Assembly: GCA_019745075.1 (NCBI GenBank)
Contig: JAIETR010000043.1
Coordinates: 1-64,000, forward strand
DNA: 64,000 bases
Direction: 5' to 3'
DNA from: Qipengyuania sp.
GTDB lineage: Bacteria > Pseudomonadota > Alphaproteobacteria > Sphingomonadales > Sphingomonadaceae
Numbering within the stretch: the first letter of the stretch is position 1; every line of letters starts with the position of its first letter. The notes beneath the pieces are model-generated. The model did no database searches, was not told the DNA's origin, and saw nothing but the letters and a program-made list of their open reading frames with translations. Below, in pieces: positions 8,727-18,296 of this stretch. The position numbers and the translations under genes are program-made.

Positions 8727-9523
8727 GCGAACAGGCCGTGCGGATCGGACAGCACCAGCGCGCTGTCGGGCCGCGCCAGCGCCAGCAGCGTCAGCCCCGC
8801 GCCGCGCGCCCGCTCCACCGCCAGATCGCTCGGGGCCGAGACGGTGACCAGCGCCGGGCAACCCGCGCGCACCGCCTTCTCCACCAGCTCGTAGGAGCAG
8901 CGCGCCGAGAGCAGGATGAAGCCTGTCGCCGGGTCGCTCCCGCCTCGCGCGAGATGCCCGATGAGCTTGTCGAGCGCATTGTGCCGCCCCACATCCTCGC
9001 GCGCCGCCAGGATCGCGCCGTCGGCGCCGCAGAAGGCGGCGGCGTGCATCGCCCCGGTGGCGCGGCCGAGCGGCTGGTGCTCGGCCAGCGAGGCCAGCGC
9101 CCGGGCCACGCCTTCCGCCGCGATCGCCGGCCTGGCGGCCAGCACGGGTAGCGGGCGCAGCACCTGCTCGATGCTCTCTAGCCCGCACAATCCGCAGCTC
9201 CCCTCGACCAGCCGCAACCGCAACCGTTCGCGCAGCGGCGCGAGGTTTTCCTCGGGCAGCGCGATCCGCAGCACCCGTCCGCCCGCGACTTCGGCCTCGG
9301 CGATATCGGCGATCTCCTCCGCGCGCCCGGCCAGCCCCTCGGCGAGCGTGAACCCGGTGGCGAAATCGGCGAGATCGCGCGGCGTCGCCATCATCGCCGC
9401 ATAGCCGAGGCCGTTGTATTCGAAGGCGATCGGCATTTCCTCGGCCAGCGCGCGACAGGCGGGGGCGGACGGGCCGCCATCGAAGGGCAGGCGGATTACC
9501 GGTGTCTTTCGGGGCAACGCCAT
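8723..9523 (-). CDS. fdhD: Formate dehydrogenase accessory sulfurtransferase
   Basis: Carries sulfur from a cysteine desulfurase to the molybdenum cofactor of formate dehydrogenase. The 266-aa product shows the family motif GSCGLCGLESIE with the CxxC pair near residues 109-112, plus AREDVGRHNALDK and LLSARCSYELVEKA. The start MALPRKTPV is chosen because the earlier in-frame Met adds an unrelated cysteine-rich stretch. It is upstream of mobA and divergent from moaA across 92 bp. No formate dehydrogenase structural gene is in the window. Confidence 0.92.
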   Translation of the reverse strand: MALPRKTPVIRLPFDGGPSAPACRALAEEMPIAFEYNGLGYAAMMATPRDLADFATGFTLAEGLAGRAEEIADIAEAEVAGGRVLRIALPEENLAPLRERLRLRLVEGSCGLCGLESIEQVLRPLPVLAARPAIAAEGVARALASLAEHQPLGRATGAMHAAAFCGADGAILAAREDVGRHNALDKLIGHLARGGSDPATGFILLSARCSYELVEKAVRAGCPALVTVSAPSDLAVERARGAGLTLLALARPDSALVLSDPHGLFA

Positions 9524-9615
9524 CGCGTCGGGGCATCGGAGGGCGCAGCGATATTTGCAAGCCTGCAAGCACTGCTCGCCTTGCCGCCACGGAGCGGGCG
9601 GGTTAGCCATCGCGC

Positions 9616-10632
9616 ATGGCAACCGCCCCCACCGCCTCCGCGCCGATTGCCGGCCTGATCGACGGTCATGGCCGCCGCATCGACTATGTGCGCCTGTCGG
9701 TGACCGACCGCTGCAATTTCCGCTGCAGCTATTGCATGGCGGAGGACATGACCTTCCTGCCCCGCCGCGACCTGCTGACGCTGGAGGAGCTGGCCGAGCT
9801 GGGGCGCCATTTCGTTAGGCGCGGGGTCAAGCGCATCCGCCTGACCGGCGGCGAGCCGCTGGTGCGGCGCGGGATCGGCGAACTCGCCGAGGCGCTCGGG
9901 GGGTTGCGAGACGAGGGCCTCGCCGAGCTGACCATGACCACCAACGGCGCCGCGCTCCCGAAATTCGCGCGCCAGCTCGCGGCGGCCGGGATGCGGCGGA
10001 CCAACGTCAGCCTCGACACGCTCGATGCGGGCAAGTTCGCCGCGATCACCCGCGGCGGCGAACTGGCGCGGGTGCTCGCCGGGATCGACGCGGCGCGGGA
10101 GGCCGGGCTGGCGGTCAAGATCAACATGGTCGCGCTCAAGGGCGTCAACGACGGCGAATTCGCGGACATGCTGGCGTGGTGCGGCGCGCGCGGCTGCGAC
10201 CTGTCGCTGATCGAGACCATGCCGCTGGGCGAGGTTTCCGGTTCGCGCTCCGACACTTACCTGCCACTCGCCGCCGCGCGCGCGGCGCTCGAGGCGCGCT
10301 ACACGCTGATCCCCTCGACTCACCGCACCGGGGGCCCGTCGCGCTATTGCGATGTGGTCGAGACGGGCGCCCGGGTCGGCTTCATCGCCCCGCTGAGCGC
10401 CAATTTCTGCTCGAGCTGCAACCGCATCCGGGTCTCGGCGACGGGCACGGTCTATGGCTGCCTCGGCCACGAACAGAAGGTGGAGCTGCGTGAGATCATG
10501 CGAATGGACGACGTGGAGAGGTTGGATCGGGCGCTCGGCAGCCTGTTGAAGGGCAAGCCCGCGCGCCACGATTTCGACATTGCCCGCGCCGCGCCCGCGG
10601 TCGCCCGCCACATGAGCGTGACCGGCGGATGA
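9616..10632 (+). CDS. moaA: GTP 3',8-cyclase (molybdenum cofactor biosynthesis protein A)
   Basis: Radical SAM enzyme that starts molybdopterin synthesis from GTP. In the 338-aa protein the SAM cluster motif CNFRCSYC is at about 35-42, the glycine-rich [10 protein letters not shown] near 75, and the C-terminal second 4Fe-4S site is FCSSCNRIR... with a third Cys in VYGCLG. It ends in a shorter form than the double-Gly tail of E. coli, here SVTGG. Its stop overlaps the aroC start by 4 bp. Confidence 0.96.
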   Translation: MATAPTASAPIAGLIDGHGRRIDYVRLSVTDRCNFRCSYCMAEDMTFLPRRDLLTLEELAELGRHFVRRGVKRIRLTGGEPLVRRGIGELAEALGGLRDEGLAELTMTTNGAALPKFARQLAAAGMRRTNVSLDTLDAGKFAAITRGGELARVLAGIDAAREAGLAVKINMVALKGVNDGEFADMLAWCGARGCDLSLIETMPLGEVSGSRSDTYLPLAAARAALEARYTLIPSTHRTGGPSRYCDVVETGARVGFIAPLSANFCSSCNRIRVSATGTVYGCLGHEQKVELREIMRMDDVERLDRALGSLLKGKPARHDFDIARAAPAVARHMSVTGG

Positions 10633-11723
10633 GCTGGAACAGCTTCGGCCGCGTCTTCCGCTTCACCACCTGGGGCGAAAGCCACGGGCCGGCGCTGGGC
10701 GCGGTGGTCGATGGCTGCCCGCCGGGGCTCGTGCTGGCCGAGAGCGACATCCAGCCCTACCTCGATGCGCGCCGCCCCGGCCAGTCGAAGTTCACCACCC
10801 AGCGGCGGGAGGCCGACGCGGTGCGCATCCTCTCGGGTGTGTTCGAAGGGCGCACGACCGGCACTCCGATCAGCCTCATCGTCGAGAACACCGATCAGCG
10901 TTCGAAGGACTATTCGGAGATCGCGAACACTTACCGGCCCGGCCATGCGGACTACGCTTACGACGCCAAATACGGGTTTCGCGACTATCGCGGCGGCGGG
11001 CGGTCGAGCGCGCGCGAGACCGCTGCGCGCGTGGCGGCGGGAGCGGTGGCGCGGCTGGTGATCCCGGACGTTTCGATCCGCGCCTATGTCGCCGAGATCG
11101 GCGGCGATGCGATCGACCCGGCGGCTTTCGACGCGGAGGAGATCGCCCGCAACCCGTTCTGGTGCCCCGACGCCGCCGCGGCGCGGCGCTGGGGAAAGCG
11201 CGTCGACGACGCCCGCAAGGCCGGCTCAAGCCTTGGCGCGGTGGTCGAATGCGTCGCCACCGGGGTGCCGGCGGGCTGGGGCGCCCCGGTCTATGCCAGG
11301 CTCGACGCCGATCTCGCGAGCGCGATGATGGGCATCAACGCGGTCAAGGGCGTCGAGATCGGCGACGGCTTCGGCGCGGCCCGGCTGACCGGCGAGCAGA
11401 ATGCCGATGCGATGCGCCCCGGCGTAATTAGGGACAGTCCCCAATTCCTCTGGGACAGTCCCCAATTCCTCGCCAACCACGCGGGCGGCATCGCGGGCGG
11501 GATCAGCACCGGCCAGCCGGTGGTGTGCCGCGTCGCCTTCAAGCCGACCAGCTCGATCCTCGCCCCGGTCGAAACCATCGACCGCGCCGGCAACGCGACC
11601 GAAATCCGCACCAGGGGCCGCCACGACCCCTGCGTCGGCATCCGCGGAACGCCCGTGGTCGCGGCGATGATGGCGCTGGTCCTCGCCGACCACAAGCTGC
11701 TCCACCGCGCGCAGTGCGGGTGA
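10629..11723 (+). CDS. aroC: Chorismate synthase with a repeat insertion
   Basis: Converts EPSP to chorismate with reduced FMN, the last step of the shikimate pathway. The 364-aa protein carries the three family signatures: [18 protein letters not shown] at the N-terminus, [17 protein letters not shown] near 120-136, and [15 protein letters not shown] near the C-terminus. Between MRPG and NHAGGIAGG the loop contains DSPQFLW followed by DSPQFLA, encoded by a perfect 20-base tandem duplication (11431-11472). Family members usually have a shorter loop here. The frame stays open, so the enzyme is probably functional. It is translationally coupled to moaA. Confidence 0.95.
   Translation: MSWNSFGRVFRFTTWGESHGPALGAVVDGCPPGLVLAESDIQPYLDARRPGQSKFTTQRREADAVRILSGVFEGRTTGTPISLIVENTDQRSKDYSEIANTYRPGHADYAYDAKYGFRDYRGGGRSSARETAARVAAGAVARLVIPDVSIRAYVAEIGGDAIDPAAFDAEEIARNPFWCPDAAAARRWGKRVDDARKAGSSLGAVVECVATGVPAGWGAPVYARLDADLASAMMGINAVKGVEIGDGFGAARLTGEQNADAMRPGVIRDSPQFLWDSPQFLANHAGGIAGGISTGQPVVCRVAFKPTSSILAPVETIDRAGNATEIRTRGRHDPCVGIRGTPVVAAMMALVLADHKLLHRAQCG
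11431..11472. repeat. Tandem 21-bp repeat (GGGACAGTCCCCAATTCCT) inside aroC
   Basis: Two back-to-back 21-bp units at 11431-11451 and 11452-11472, differing only at the last base. The core GGGACAGTCCC is itself palindromic, and the upstream TAATTA adds symmetry with CCAATT. Similar GGGGACTGTCCC-type sequences occur as dispersed short repeats in proteobacterial genomes. It adds codons in frame to chorismate synthase. Confidence 0.85.
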
Positions 11724-11768
11724 ACGACCCAGCGCTTGCATGTGCCGCAGCGGCGGCCTAGTCGGGCT

Positions 11769-11901
11769 TCGTCCATCTGGGGAGTAGCCCGCCGTTCCGG
11801 CGGATCCCGGCGTCAACATGCTTGGCCGACAGGTCATGGCGCAGGGGCGGCGAATTCCTTTTCGCCGCGGGCAAGACCAATGGCGCTCGCTTCCGTCCCG
11901 C
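11769..11901 (+). promoter_or_regulatory. Manganese (yybP-ykoY) riboswitch
   Basis: The conserved core elements of the yybP-ykoY aptamer are visible in order: GGGGAGTAGCC (780-790 of the 11000s), a short hairpin, CGTCAACATGC (11811-11821), GGTCATGGCGC, and GGCAAGACCAATGGCGC (about 11870-11886). In proteobacteria this Mn2+-sensing class switches on exporters. It ends about 55 bp before the TTG start of a TMEM165/GDT1 protein; a CCCGCC-GGG-GGCGGG-like hairpin between them may be the expression platform. Confidence 0.87.
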
Positions 11902-11957
11902 CGGGCGGGGAGCGCGGCGTCATTGCAGTCTTGCGCAGCCCGGCCCGGAGACCTTCG

Positions 11958-12536
11958 TTGCAATCGATCCTGACCTCCACCGCGGTGGTCGCGCTCGCCG
12001 AGATCGGCGACAAGACGATGCTGCTGGCCATTTTGCTCGCGGCCCGCTTTCGCAAGCCCTTGCCGATCATCCTGGGCATCTTGTTGGCGACGCTGGCCAA
12101 TCACGCCATCGCCGCTTTTCTCGGCCAAGCTCTGGCCGGTCTGCTCGAAGGCCGGGCCTTCCGCTATGCGGTGGCGGCAGGTTTCCTTGGCATGGCCGCG
12201 TGGACTCTGGTGCCCGACAAGCTCGGCGCCGACGGCCTCCGCGCGCCGGCCCGCTTCGGCGCCTTTTTCACGACGCTGGTGGCATTCTTCGTCGTCGAGA
12301 TCGGCGACAAGACCCAGATCGCCACCGTGGCGCTGGGCGCGCGGTTCCGGAGCGTGATCGGGGTCACGGCGGGTACGACGCTGGGGATGATGCTCGCCAA
12401 CGTCCCCGCCGTCTATTTCGGCAATCGCATCGTCGAAGCCATATCCCTGCGCGCGGTCCGGACCATCGCGGCGCTGCTGTTCCTGCTGTTGGGCCTGTGG
12501 ATCGCGATCGAGACCGCCGGCCTGCTCGCCCCCTGA
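11958..12536 (+). CDS. TMEM165/GDT1 (UPF0016) family transporter, probable Mn2+ exporter
   Basis: A 192-aa inner-membrane protein with the two diagnostic motifs EIGDKTM and EIGDKTQ, near residues 15-21 and 116-122, one in each half of an inverted-repeat fold of about six membrane segments. Members move Mn2+ or Ca2+ out of the cytoplasm. The start is a TTG with GGAG 8 bp upstream; earlier in-frame Met codons would run through the riboswitch. The Mn2+ riboswitch directly upstream supports a role in Mn2+ export. Confidence 0.88.
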   Translation: MQSILTSTAVVALAEIGDKTMLLAILLAARFRKPLPIILGILLATLANHAIAAFLGQALAGLLEGRAFRYAVAAGFLGMAAWTLVPDKLGADGLRAPARFGAFFTTLVAFFVVEIGDKTQIATVALGARFRSVIGVTAGTTLGMMLANVPAVYFGNRIVEAISLRAVRTIAALLFLLLGLWIAIETAGLLAP

Positions 12537-12633
12537 CGGCACCGGCTGGCCGATAAATCGGCTCGTTCAATCGAAGTCAGTCAGTCAATCGATTGGACGC
12601 ATCAATGGTTCGGGGCCATGACGTTTCGGGTAA

Positions 12634-14874
<2,241 letters not shown>

Positions 14875-14875
14875 T

Positions 14876-14905
14876 GCTTCGAGACGGGCCGAAGCGTATC
14901 GAAGC
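14876..14905. repeat. Short inverted repeat after katG
   Basis: GCTTCGA (14876-14882) and TCGAAGC (14899-14905) flank a 16-bp centre between the convergent katG and Smr-domain genes. There is no T-run, so it is not a classical terminator; it resembles half of the TTCGA-core palindromes found elsewhere in the window. Confidence 0.4.
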
Positions 14906-14907
14906 AG

Positions 14908-15465
14908 TCAGCGCGGACGCTTGAGAATGACGTAGAGCGCGCCATCGCCGCCGTGGCGGCGGTGGGCCTTGCGGATCGCGGCGATGACCGGGAAGTGCCG
15001 GCTGGCGGCGAGCCAGTCGAGCAGCTTGGCGCGGATCGCGCCGCGTTGGCCGGAACGGTCGGCGGCGGGCCCAGGGCGCTCGCGTCCCGCGATCACCAGC
15101 ACCATCCGCGCCCCGGCCTCGCGCGCGAGGTCGAGCCCGCCGAGCAGGCGCTGGTACGCCGCGTCGAGCGAATGGTCGTGCAGGTCGAGCGTGAAATCGG
15201 GCGCGAGCGTGCCCGCGCGCAGGCGGCGCTCCCAGTGCGAGTCGAGGCCGAACCGATCCTCCCCCTCTGGGGGAGGTGGCAGCCGCGTAGCGGCTGACGG
15301 AGGGGGAGCGACGCCGCGATGTCGCGCCAAGCCCCCTCCACCACGCCGCGCGTGGTCCCCCTCCCCCAGAGGGGGGGATTCTTTGCCGAACATCGGATCC
15401 ACCGTCGCCGCCAGCCTGGCCCAGGCCGCGGCCTCGTCCGCGCTCAGCCCCCTTGGTGTGGTCAT
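14908..15465 (-). CDS. Smr-domain (MutS2 C-terminal-like) protein with in-frame palindromic insertion
   Basis: A 185-aa protein whose C-terminal ~100 residues form an Smr domain, a putative nuclease or DNA/RNA-binding unit: LDLHDHSLDAAYQRL is the LDLHG-like signature (here LDLHDH), and HRRHGGDGALYVIL is the HGxG-type motif. About 42 residues between MFGK and RFGLDSHW are translated from a palindromic repeat (15257-15380) and are Gly/Pro/Arg rich, unlike the rest. The start overlaps the mltA stop (ATGA). The longer upstream frame is mltA antisense-free noise and was not used. Confidence 0.85.
   Translation of the reverse strand: MTTPRGLSADEAAAWARLAATVDPMFGKESPPLGEGDHARRGGGGLARHRGVAPPPSAATRLPPPPEGEDRFGLDSHWERRLRAGTLAPDFTLDLHDHSLDAAYQRLLGGLDLAREAGARMVLVIAGRERPGPAADRSGQRGAIRAKLLDWLAASRHFPVIAAIRKAHRRHGGDGALYVILKRPR
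15257..15380. repeat. Palindromic element inserted inside the Smr-domain gene
   Basis: About 124 bp with near-symmetrical ends CCTCCCCCTCTGGGGGAGG and CCCTCCCCCAGAGGGGGG. Smaller hairpins lie between them: AGCCGC/GCGGCT near 15281-15295, and a CCACG/CGTGG pair near 15341-15354. It lies wholly within the coding frame and adds roughly 42 codons without a stop. Confidence 0.85.
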
Positions 15466-16679
15466 CGCGCCAGCAGCCGCGCGAGCACTCCCTTGGGGAG
15501 CAGGACCAGCGCTTGCCCGCGCGCGCTCATGCCCCCGGCGATCAACCGCGCCTCGGCGCCGTTGCCCCAGAAGGTGTCGAAGCGGTTGACGCCCTTGATC
15601 GCGCCGCCGGTGTCCTGCGCGATCCACAACCCGTCAGCCTCGGGGCGGTCGACGTCGAGCCAGACGGGCGCGCCCAGCGGAATGAAGTCGGGATCGGTCG
15701 CGACCGAGCTGTTCGCGCGCACCGGCACATTGAGCGAGCCCAACGGGCCATCGCCCACCACTTCCCGGAAGAACACCCAGCTCGGATTCTCGCGCATCAG
15801 CGCGTGGCCCGCGTCGGGATTCTCGCGAATGTAGCGCATCAGCCCCTGCATCGAGCCGGGATATTGCCCAGGCCCCTCGCCGATCAGCCCGCGCTCGCGC
15901 ATCAGGCCGCCGATGCCGACATAGCCGCGCCCGTTCTGCCCCGCATAGCCGATCCGCATCACGCCGCCGTCGGGCAAGCGCAGCAAGCCCGAACCCTGGA
16001 TCTGGAGGAAGAAGAATTCGACCGGATCGGCGGCCCAGGCGATCTCGAGCCCCTTGCCGGCCAACGCCCCGTCCTCGATCGCGGCGCGGTCGTAATAGGG
16101 GACGTGATTGCCCGCCTCGTCGGTGCGGCCGAGCGGGGGATTGCCGGTGCGCTGCTCGGGCGGAGTGTCGGCGGGCCAGGCCCGGACCAGATCGGGCGGC
16201 ATCCGGTAGACCGGCACGTCGTAGCCGGCCCGGCGGGTGCGGCTGCCAGCGATTTCCGGCTCGAAGTAGCCGGTGATGAATGTCTTTCCGTCTCCCAGGC
16301 GGGCGGTGTCGAACCCCGTCTCGAAGAAGGCGACCGCATCGGCGACAGGCCAGGCGCGGGCGGTGTCGCACACGCTCCGCCAGTCCGCGCCGGTGGTCAG
16401 CTTGCTGTTGTCGGTACGCGACACCAGCCGTGGGCAGGATTCGATGAAGGAGGCGAGCGCGTCGCCCGCGTCGGCGGCCGTCAGCCGGAGCGATGCGACC
16501 GGGGGGCCGGCGCTGACGCTGGGCGGAACCGGGGTGGGGGCGGGAGCCGGCGCCGGTGCGGGGATCGGGCTGGGGGTGGGGACGGGGCGCGGCGCGCCGA
16601 CCGGTGGGCGCGTCTCGGGCACCACGCGCACGCAACCGGCAAGCAGCAGCGTCGCGATCAGCGCGGGCAGGAGACGCAT
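15462..16679 (-). CDS. mltA: Membrane-bound lytic murein transglycosylase A
   Basis: Cleaves peptidoglycan glycan strands with formation of 1,6-anhydro-MurNAc; anchored to the outer membrane. The 405-aa protein starts with a lipoprotein signal, LLPALIATLLLAGCVR, then a long Pro/Ala/Val linker. The MltA barrel follows: GYFEPEIAGSRTR, LEIAWAADPVEFFFLQIQGSG, and the 3D domain with IAQDTGGAIKG and the catalytic Asp in FDTFWGNGAEAR. Lies downstream of the Tim44-like gene with a 28-bp gap and overlaps the Smr-domain gene by 4 bp. Confidence 0.94.
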   Translation of the reverse strand: MRLLPALIATLLLAGCVRVVPETRPPVGAPRPVPTPSPIPAPAPAPAPTPVPPSVSAGPPVASLRLTAADAGDALASFIESCPRLVSRTDNSKLTTGADWRSVCDTARAWPVADAVAFFETGFDTARLGDGKTFITGYFEPEIAGSRTRRAGYDVPVYRMPPDLVRAWPADTPPEQRTGNPPLGRTDEAGNHVPYYDRAAIEDGALAGKGLEIAWAADPVEFFFLQIQGSGLLRLPDGGVMRIGYAGQNGRGYVGIGGLMRERGLIGEGPGQYPGSMQGLMRYIRENPDAGHALMRENPSWVFFREVVGDGPLGSLNVPVRANSSVATDPDFIPLGAPVWLDVDRPEADGLWIAQDTGGAIKGVNRFDTFWGNGAEARLIAGGMSARGQALVLLPKGVLARLLAR

Positions 16680-16707
16680 GCCGGTGGTCCTCCCCAAGCC
16701 GACGGGC

Positions 16708-17355
16708 TCAGCCTTCGTCGGTCTCGTCGAGCTTCCAGTCCGGGCCCGGCGCGTCGAGGTGGCGCATGAAGGTCCAGACGTCGCGGCTCTCGACCGCGTC
16801 GTTGAGCGAGCCGGCCACGACATTGCCCTCGGCATCGCGCGTGACGGCCGCGATATCGGCCACGAACAGCACCGCGATGCGCGCGACGCGCCCGTCGAGC
16901 ACGGCCGATTTGATGGTCGCGTCCTCGATCCGCACCAGCCGGTTGTCGAGCGTCTCCCCCGCGGCCTCGCGCGCGTCGATCGCGGCGGCGAACTGGGCGT
17001 AGACGTCGTCGTCGCAGAGCTCGCGCAGCGTCTCGCGATCGTCCTGCCAGAACGCCTCGAGCACCATCCGATAGGCGCCCTTGGCGCCCTCGAGGAAGCC
17101 GCTGACGTCGAAGCGCGGGTCGATCGCGGCGATGGCGCGCACACCCGCCTCGTTGGCGTCCACCGCGTCGCGCCGCTTCAGCACCGCGGCGGGCAGCACC
17201 GGGCGGCGTTCCTCGCTGACGGCATCGTCGGCGCGCTCGAACCGCGAGGGGATCGGCTGCTCTTCCTCGTGCTCGGCCCGGCGTCCCAGCACCGAATAGA
17301 GCCGCAGGCCGAGAAAACCGGCCACCATGGCGAGAATGACGATTTCCAGGATCAC
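16708..17355 (-). CDS. Tim44/TimA family protein
   Basis: A 215-aa protein with an N-terminal membrane anchor (about residues 1-20, VILEIVILAMVAGFLGLRLY) and a C-terminal Tim44-like domain (about 75-215) related to mitochondrial Tim44 and MRPL45. In alphaproteobacteria TimA is membrane-associated, its function unclear. A GTG start is chosen at the beginning of the membrane segment; the upstream frame is basic and lacks homology. It is divergent from secB, an interesting pairing for a protein-export-related family, and heads the timA-mltA-smr operon. Confidence 0.85.
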   Translation of the reverse strand: MILEIVILAMVAGFLGLRLYSVLGRRAEHEEEQPIPSRFERADDAVSEERRPVLPAAVLKRRDAVDANEAGVRAIAAIDPRFDVSGFLEGAKGAYRMVLEAFWQDDRETLRELCDDDVYAQFAAAIDAREAAGETLDNRLVRIEDATIKSAVLDGRVARIAVLFVADIAAVTRDAEGNVVAGSLNDAVESRDVWTFMRHLDAPGPDWKLDETDEG

Positions 17356-17536
17356 GTTTGTCTCGATGCTCCTCGGCGCTGATAGAGACGCGCCCAAATG
17401 ACGCTCGGGGCCCAAGTTTCGTTCCTTGTGCCCTAGATAGGGTGCAAACACAATCGGACAACCGGGTGGTTCGCGGTGGGACGCGCCCGATTTGCGTTTT
17501 GGGCGCGCCCATTGCTCCGCTCCGGCGTGGCTGCTA

Positions 17537-17585
17537 GGCGCGCCGGGACTTTGCCAGGGGCGGACCACGCCGCGCCCGGCGCGCC
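17537..17585. repeat. Inverted repeat GGCGCGCCGGG upstream of secB
   Basis: An 11-bp perfect inverted repeat, 17537-17547 and 17575-17585, around a 27-bp centre, ending 29 bp before the secB start. A second palindromic pair (ACGCGCCC / GGGCGCGCC) lies near 17490-17519. The 259-bp gap between timA and secB holds both promoters, but I could not assign hexamers confidently. Confidence 0.5.
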
Positions 17586-17614
17586 GAACACAAGACAGCT
17601 GGAAGGGGCCCATC

Positions 17615-18154
17615 ATGGCCGACGAAAACGATATCCTGACCGACCTCAATTTCGATCCCGGCGCCGGCGGCAATGGCGCCGACAACCGCCCGATGGCGGG
17701 GCTGATCGCGCAATATATCAAGGATCTCTCGGTCGAGAATCCCAATGCGCCGACCTGCTATCAGTGGACCGACCAGCCGAACGTGGACGTCCAGTTCAAT
17801 ATCGCCGCCAGCCCGGTAAACGACGAGGTTCACGAGGTCGAGCTGAAGATCACGGTCGGCGCCAAGATGCCGCAGGGCAATCTCTATCTGGTCGAGCTCA
17901 GCTATGCCGGGCTGGTGGGGCTGCGCAACATTCCCGAGGATGCGGCCCACGCCTTCCTCTATGCCGAGGCGCCGCGGCTGTTGTTCCCCTTCGCCCGCCG
18001 CGTGATCGCCGACGCCACCCGCGACGCCGGCTTCGCTCCGCTGATGCTCGACCCGATGGATTTCAGCGCGCTCTACCAGCAGCAGCTCGCCCAGCGGAAC
18101 GCCGAGAAGGCGGCCGGCGGGGGTGAGGCTCCCGCGCCGGGCGAGGTGAACTGA
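17615..18154 (+). CDS. secB: Protein-export chaperone SecB
   Basis: Tetrameric cytoplasmic chaperone that keeps preproteins unfolded and hands them to SecA. The 179-aa protein has the SecB core from IAQYIKDLSVENPNAP (near 30) to FAPLMLDPMDFSALYQQQ. Alphaproteobacteria often carry the same extended C-terminal tail rich in Ala/Gly/Glu. The start MADENDIL follows a GGAAGGGG ribosome site; upstream in-frame codons lack homology. Confidence 0.95.
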   Translation: MADENDILTDLNFDPGAGGNGADNRPMAGLIAQYIKDLSVENPNAPTCYQWTDQPNVDVQFNIAASPVNDEVHEVELKITVGAKMPQGNLYLVELSYAGLVGLRNIPEDAAHAFLYAEAPRLLFPFARRVIADATRDAGFAPLMLDPMDFSALYQQQLAQRNAEKAAGGGEAPAPGEVN

Positions 18155-18177
18155 GCGCCGTCTGGCTCCCCGATTTC

Positions 18178-18279
18178 CGCTCGCCCTGAGCCTGTCGAGG
18201 GGTGTTTGGCGAAAGGTTTCGCCGTTCGTGGTTCAGGTTCCGCCTGTGCTACGCAACCGACAGGCTCAGCACGAGCGGA
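18178..18279. repeat. Palindromic repeat, CCCTGAGCCTGTCGA type, before murJ
   Basis: About 102 bp between secB and murJ. The left arm contains CGCCCTGAGCCTGTCGAGG and the right arm GACAGGCTCAGCACGAGCG, its approximate reverse complement. An internal hairpin GGCGAAAGGTTTCGCC sits at 18208-18223. Same core as the repeats at 7069 and 20961. Confidence 0.85.
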
Positions 18280-18296
18280 TGATGGGACAGGTGAAG

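Noticed and set aside
15257-15380. The Smr-gene palindrome as a terminator for mltA
   Set aside because: It lacks T-runs and is inside an open frame continuing to a conserved Smr domain.
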